Shown piece by piece: positions 16,871 to 17,808 of a stretch of 17,808 nucleotides of DNA (positions within the stretch are counted from its first letter, which is position 1; each line of letters opens with the position of its first letter). Origin of the DNA: Berkiella sp050247135 (GTDB lineage: Bacteria; Pseudomonadota; Gammaproteobacteria; Berkiellales; Berkiellaceae); assembly GCA_050247135.1 (NCBI GenBank), contig JBFWUT010000049.1:1-17808 (forward strand), written 5' to 3'. A program made the translations under genes and the position numbers. The notes below the pieces were generated by a model, which saw only the letters and a program-made list of their open reading frames with translations, was not told the DNA's origin and searched no databases.

Positions 16871-16936
16871 AAATCCCCCGCTCGCTAACGCTCGCCGCCC
16901 ACTTTGTAAAGGGGGCTAATTGTTCGCTACGCTCAC
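16871..16936 (+). repeat. 66-bp repeat A flanking the DUF559 gene
   Basis: Begins one base after the giant gene's stop codon. It matches repeat B (17373-17438) at 61 of 66 positions in the same orientation. It contains CGCTCGCTAACGCTCG, a quasi-palindromic core of 18 bases (16898-16915, CCCACTTTGTAAAGGGGG) and TGTTCGCTACGCTCAC. It may also serve as the transcription end of the giant gene. The next stretch, 16937-16982, shows nothing else. Confidence 0.85.
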
Positions 16937-16982
16937 GTTGGTTTATTTCGCCTTGAGGGGGAGAAGTTTTATGCGGTGCGCG

Positions 16983-17372
16983 TTAGGGAGTGGGGGTTTT
17001 AATCCTGTTTGCTACAGTTTCCCAAACTTCAGAAAGAACGACATCTAAGCTTTCAACTATTTCTCTATTGCTAAACCTTAATACTCTTACCCCAAGTTCA
17101 CTTAGCTGGGCGTCTCTCTCTTTATCATTGATAAGGTGCTCTTTTTCTAAGTGCTGTGCTCCATCGCATTCTATAGCTAACTTTGCTTGATGTGAGTAAA
17201 AATCAACTATGTAATGTAATAACGGTTTTTGGCGATAAAATTTCACTCCAAGTATTTGACGGCACCTTAAATGACGCCAAAGAATAGATTCAGGAATGGT
17301 TAAATTATTTCTTAAATCACGTGAATATTCTTTCAAAATACGCTGATATTCAAGCATAGTACCATCTGTCAT
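16983..17372 (-). CDS. DUF559-family (Vsr-like) endonuclease domain protein
   Basis: 129 residues matching the DUF559 group, small proteins with the PD-(D/E)XK / very-short-patch-repair endonuclease fold. Visible signatures are LRNNLTIPESILWRHLRCRQ (helical N-part, Glu28), LGVKFYRQKPLLHYIVDF (Asp57), LAIECDGAQH (Glu68, Asp70, Gln73, His74) and LGVRVLRFSNREI near the end. All expected catalytic positions are present, so the nuclease is probably active. The natural substrate of this family is unknown. The start at 17372 has a GGGG run (within repeat B) 4 bases upstream; a second in-frame ATG at 17357 would lose five residues. The gene is alone, opposite to the giant gene, and lies precisely between repeats A and B. 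This suggests it moves, or once moved, as a unit with them. No methyltransferase partner is present, so a restriction or Vsr role is not supported. Confidence 0.85.
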   Translation of the reverse strand: MTDGTMLEYQRILKEYSRDLRNNLTIPESILWRHLRCRQILGVKFYRQKPLLHYIVDFYSHQAKLAIECDGAQHLEKEHLINDKERDAQLSELGVRVLRFSNREIVESLDVVLSEVWETVANRIKTPTP

Positions 17373-17438
17373 AAATCCCCCGCTCGCTAACGCTCGCCGC
17401 CCCCTTTACAAAGTGGGCTAATTGTTCGCTTCGCTCAC
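17373..17438 (+). repeat. 66-bp repeat B flanking the DUF559 gene
   Basis: Direct repeat of A (16871-16936). Four of the five differences fall in the 18-base core (17400-17417, CCCCCTTTACAAAGTGGG), which is exactly the reverse complement of the core in A. The fifth is T for A in TTCGCTTCGCTCAC. It directly abuts the start codon of the DUF559 gene and supplies that gene's G-rich ribosome binding site on the minus strand. Between B and the next repeat (17439-17512) I see no feature. Confidence 0.85.
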
Positions 17439-17512
17439 ATCGCATTAGCTAAAACGGCTGATTATCAGAAATGAAATGCGCATGCAACAAGGAATTTTGC
17501 TGAGATGTGAGA

Positions 17513-17569
17513 TATTTCGCCCGTGAGCGCAGCGAACAGAACCCCTCTTTTGTAAAGAGGGGCAGCACG
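17513..17569 (-). repeat. 57-bp repeat C, related family in opposite orientation
   Basis: Contains CGTGAGCGCAGCGAACA, the reverse complement of the TGTTCGCTACGCTCACG part of repeat A apart from one base. A palindromic core CCCCTCTTTTGTAAAGAGGGG and GCAGCACG follow. Downstream it continues as TAGTGCGGGGAGATTTA, probably the natural end of the unit. It matches repeat D at 56 of 57 positions. Confidence 0.85.
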
Positions 17570-17621
17570 TAGTGCGGGGAGATTTATGGGGAGGATTAAA
17601 GGAACTATTACAGATGTCAGC

Positions 17622-17678
17622 TATTTCGCCCGTGAGCGCAGCGAACAAAACCCCTCTTTTGTAAAGAGGGGCAGCACG
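17622..17678 (-). repeat. 57-bp repeat D, interrupted by the insertion sequence
   Basis: Same as repeat C with one substitution (AAAACCCC for AGAACCCC), 109 bp downstream. It loses similarity to C right after GCAGCACG, where IS481-like end sequence begins. This indicates insertion of the element into this repeat copy. Confidence 0.8.
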
Positions 17679-17744
17679 CAGGGTACGAACCGGGCGCATA
17701 GGTAACACTTTAGACCGGACGCATGGGTAACAGGTTAAAATTTT

Positions 17745-17760
17745 GGTGGGAGGACCCACC
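17745..17760 (+). promoter_or_regulatory. Hairpin over the transposase ribosome binding site
   Basis: GGTGGG-AGGA-CCCACC is a perfect 6-bp stem with a 4-base loop. The GGGAGG Shine-Dalgarno (17748-17753) lies in the stem and loop, 8 bases before ATG 17762. The structure should reduce translation of the transposase. Confidence 0.55.
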
Positions 17761-17761
17761 G

Positions 17762-17808
17762 ATGACTTGGAAAGATACCTGTCCTATGCAAGAGAAAATT
17801 CAATTTAT
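17762..17808 (+). CDS. IS481-like transposase, N-terminal fragment (runs off the window)
   Basis: Only 15 full codons are visible, reading MTWKDTCPMQEKIQF. This resembles the usual start of IS481-family transposases with an integrase (DDE) core, which often open M-x-W-K and an E/R/K-I-x-F stretch. It is preceded by the GGGAGG site at 17748-17753 and by IS-end-like direct repeats. The identification rests on this short peptide and its context. Whether the gene is intact cannot be judged. Confidence 0.55.
   Translation, partial: MTWKDTCPMQEKIQF

Larger units (their letters stand above)
17679..17808 (+). mobile_element. Left end of an IS481-like insertion sequence (cut by window edge)
   Basis: The sequence after repeat D starts CAGGGTACGAACCGGGCGCA. 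It holds two direct copies of ACCGG(G/A)CGCAT(A/G)GGTAACA, at 17689 and 17714, 25 bp apart. Such subterminal repeats ahead of a transposase gene recall IS481-family ends as I remember them. The exact terminal base and any target duplication cannot be set, because the right end is outside the window. Confidence 0.6.

Noticed and set aside
16983..17372. DUF559 protein as a Vsr partner of a DNA methyltransferase or part of a restriction system
   Set aside because: No methyltransferase or restriction gene is adjacent, and the gene sits isolated between repeats.
17445..17759. Open frame of 104 codons on the minus strand across repeats C and D and the IS end
   Set aside because: Its translation is made almost wholly of repeat sequence (two copies of a KRG....CAHGR/AALTGE-like stretch in different frames) and it has no ribosome binding site or family match. 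It is a repeat artefact.

Overview
The window looks like the chromosome of a gammaproteobacterium of moderate GC. The pyruvate dehydrogenase E1 is the homodimeric AceE type and aligns closely with the E. coli protein as I know it. E2 and Lpd are also gammaproteobacterial in type. A short PutA without a DNA-binding domain, VanZ and DUF559 proteins, and many palindromic repeats would fit a Legionellales-like lineage. That placement is an inference and I cannot confirm it without a search.

Layout. Positions 1-5081 carry the pyruvate dehydrogenase operon aceE (5' end cut off by the window), aceF and lpdA, all on +. Three tandem copies of a palindromic 125-127 bp repeat follow (about 5089-5419). 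Next come two tandem, paralogous small genes (5586-5873 and 5919-6203), whose products begin with a short leader ending in Gly-Gly and share two cysteines. A terminator-like hairpin lies between them, and a second hairpin separates them from a convergent VanZ-family membrane protein gene (7153-6236, minus). Divergent from that gene is the proline-use pair putP-putA (7261-11884), with essentially no gap between the two genes.

Positions 12103-16869 encode a 1588-residue protein with about 69 cysteines, internal duplicated modules of about 335 residues, and a C-terminal Asp-rich calcium-binding domain of the type found in RTX / type I secreted proteins. It has no N-terminal signal peptide.

The last kilobase (16870-17808) is accessory DNA. 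A DUF559 (Vsr-like) nuclease gene on minus sits between two 66-bp direct repeats whose 18-bp quasi-palindromic cores are exact inversions of each other. Two further 57-bp repeats of a related family follow. The second is interrupted by the left end of an IS481-like insertion sequence, whose transposase gene has just begun when the window ends.

Functionally, the left and centre hold central metabolism: pyruvate to acetyl-CoA, and proline uptake and oxidation to glutamate. The least explained parts are the Gly-Gly peptide pair, the cysteine-rich giant protein and the DUF559/inverted-core repeat unit. No exporter for the peptides or the giant protein is visible here.
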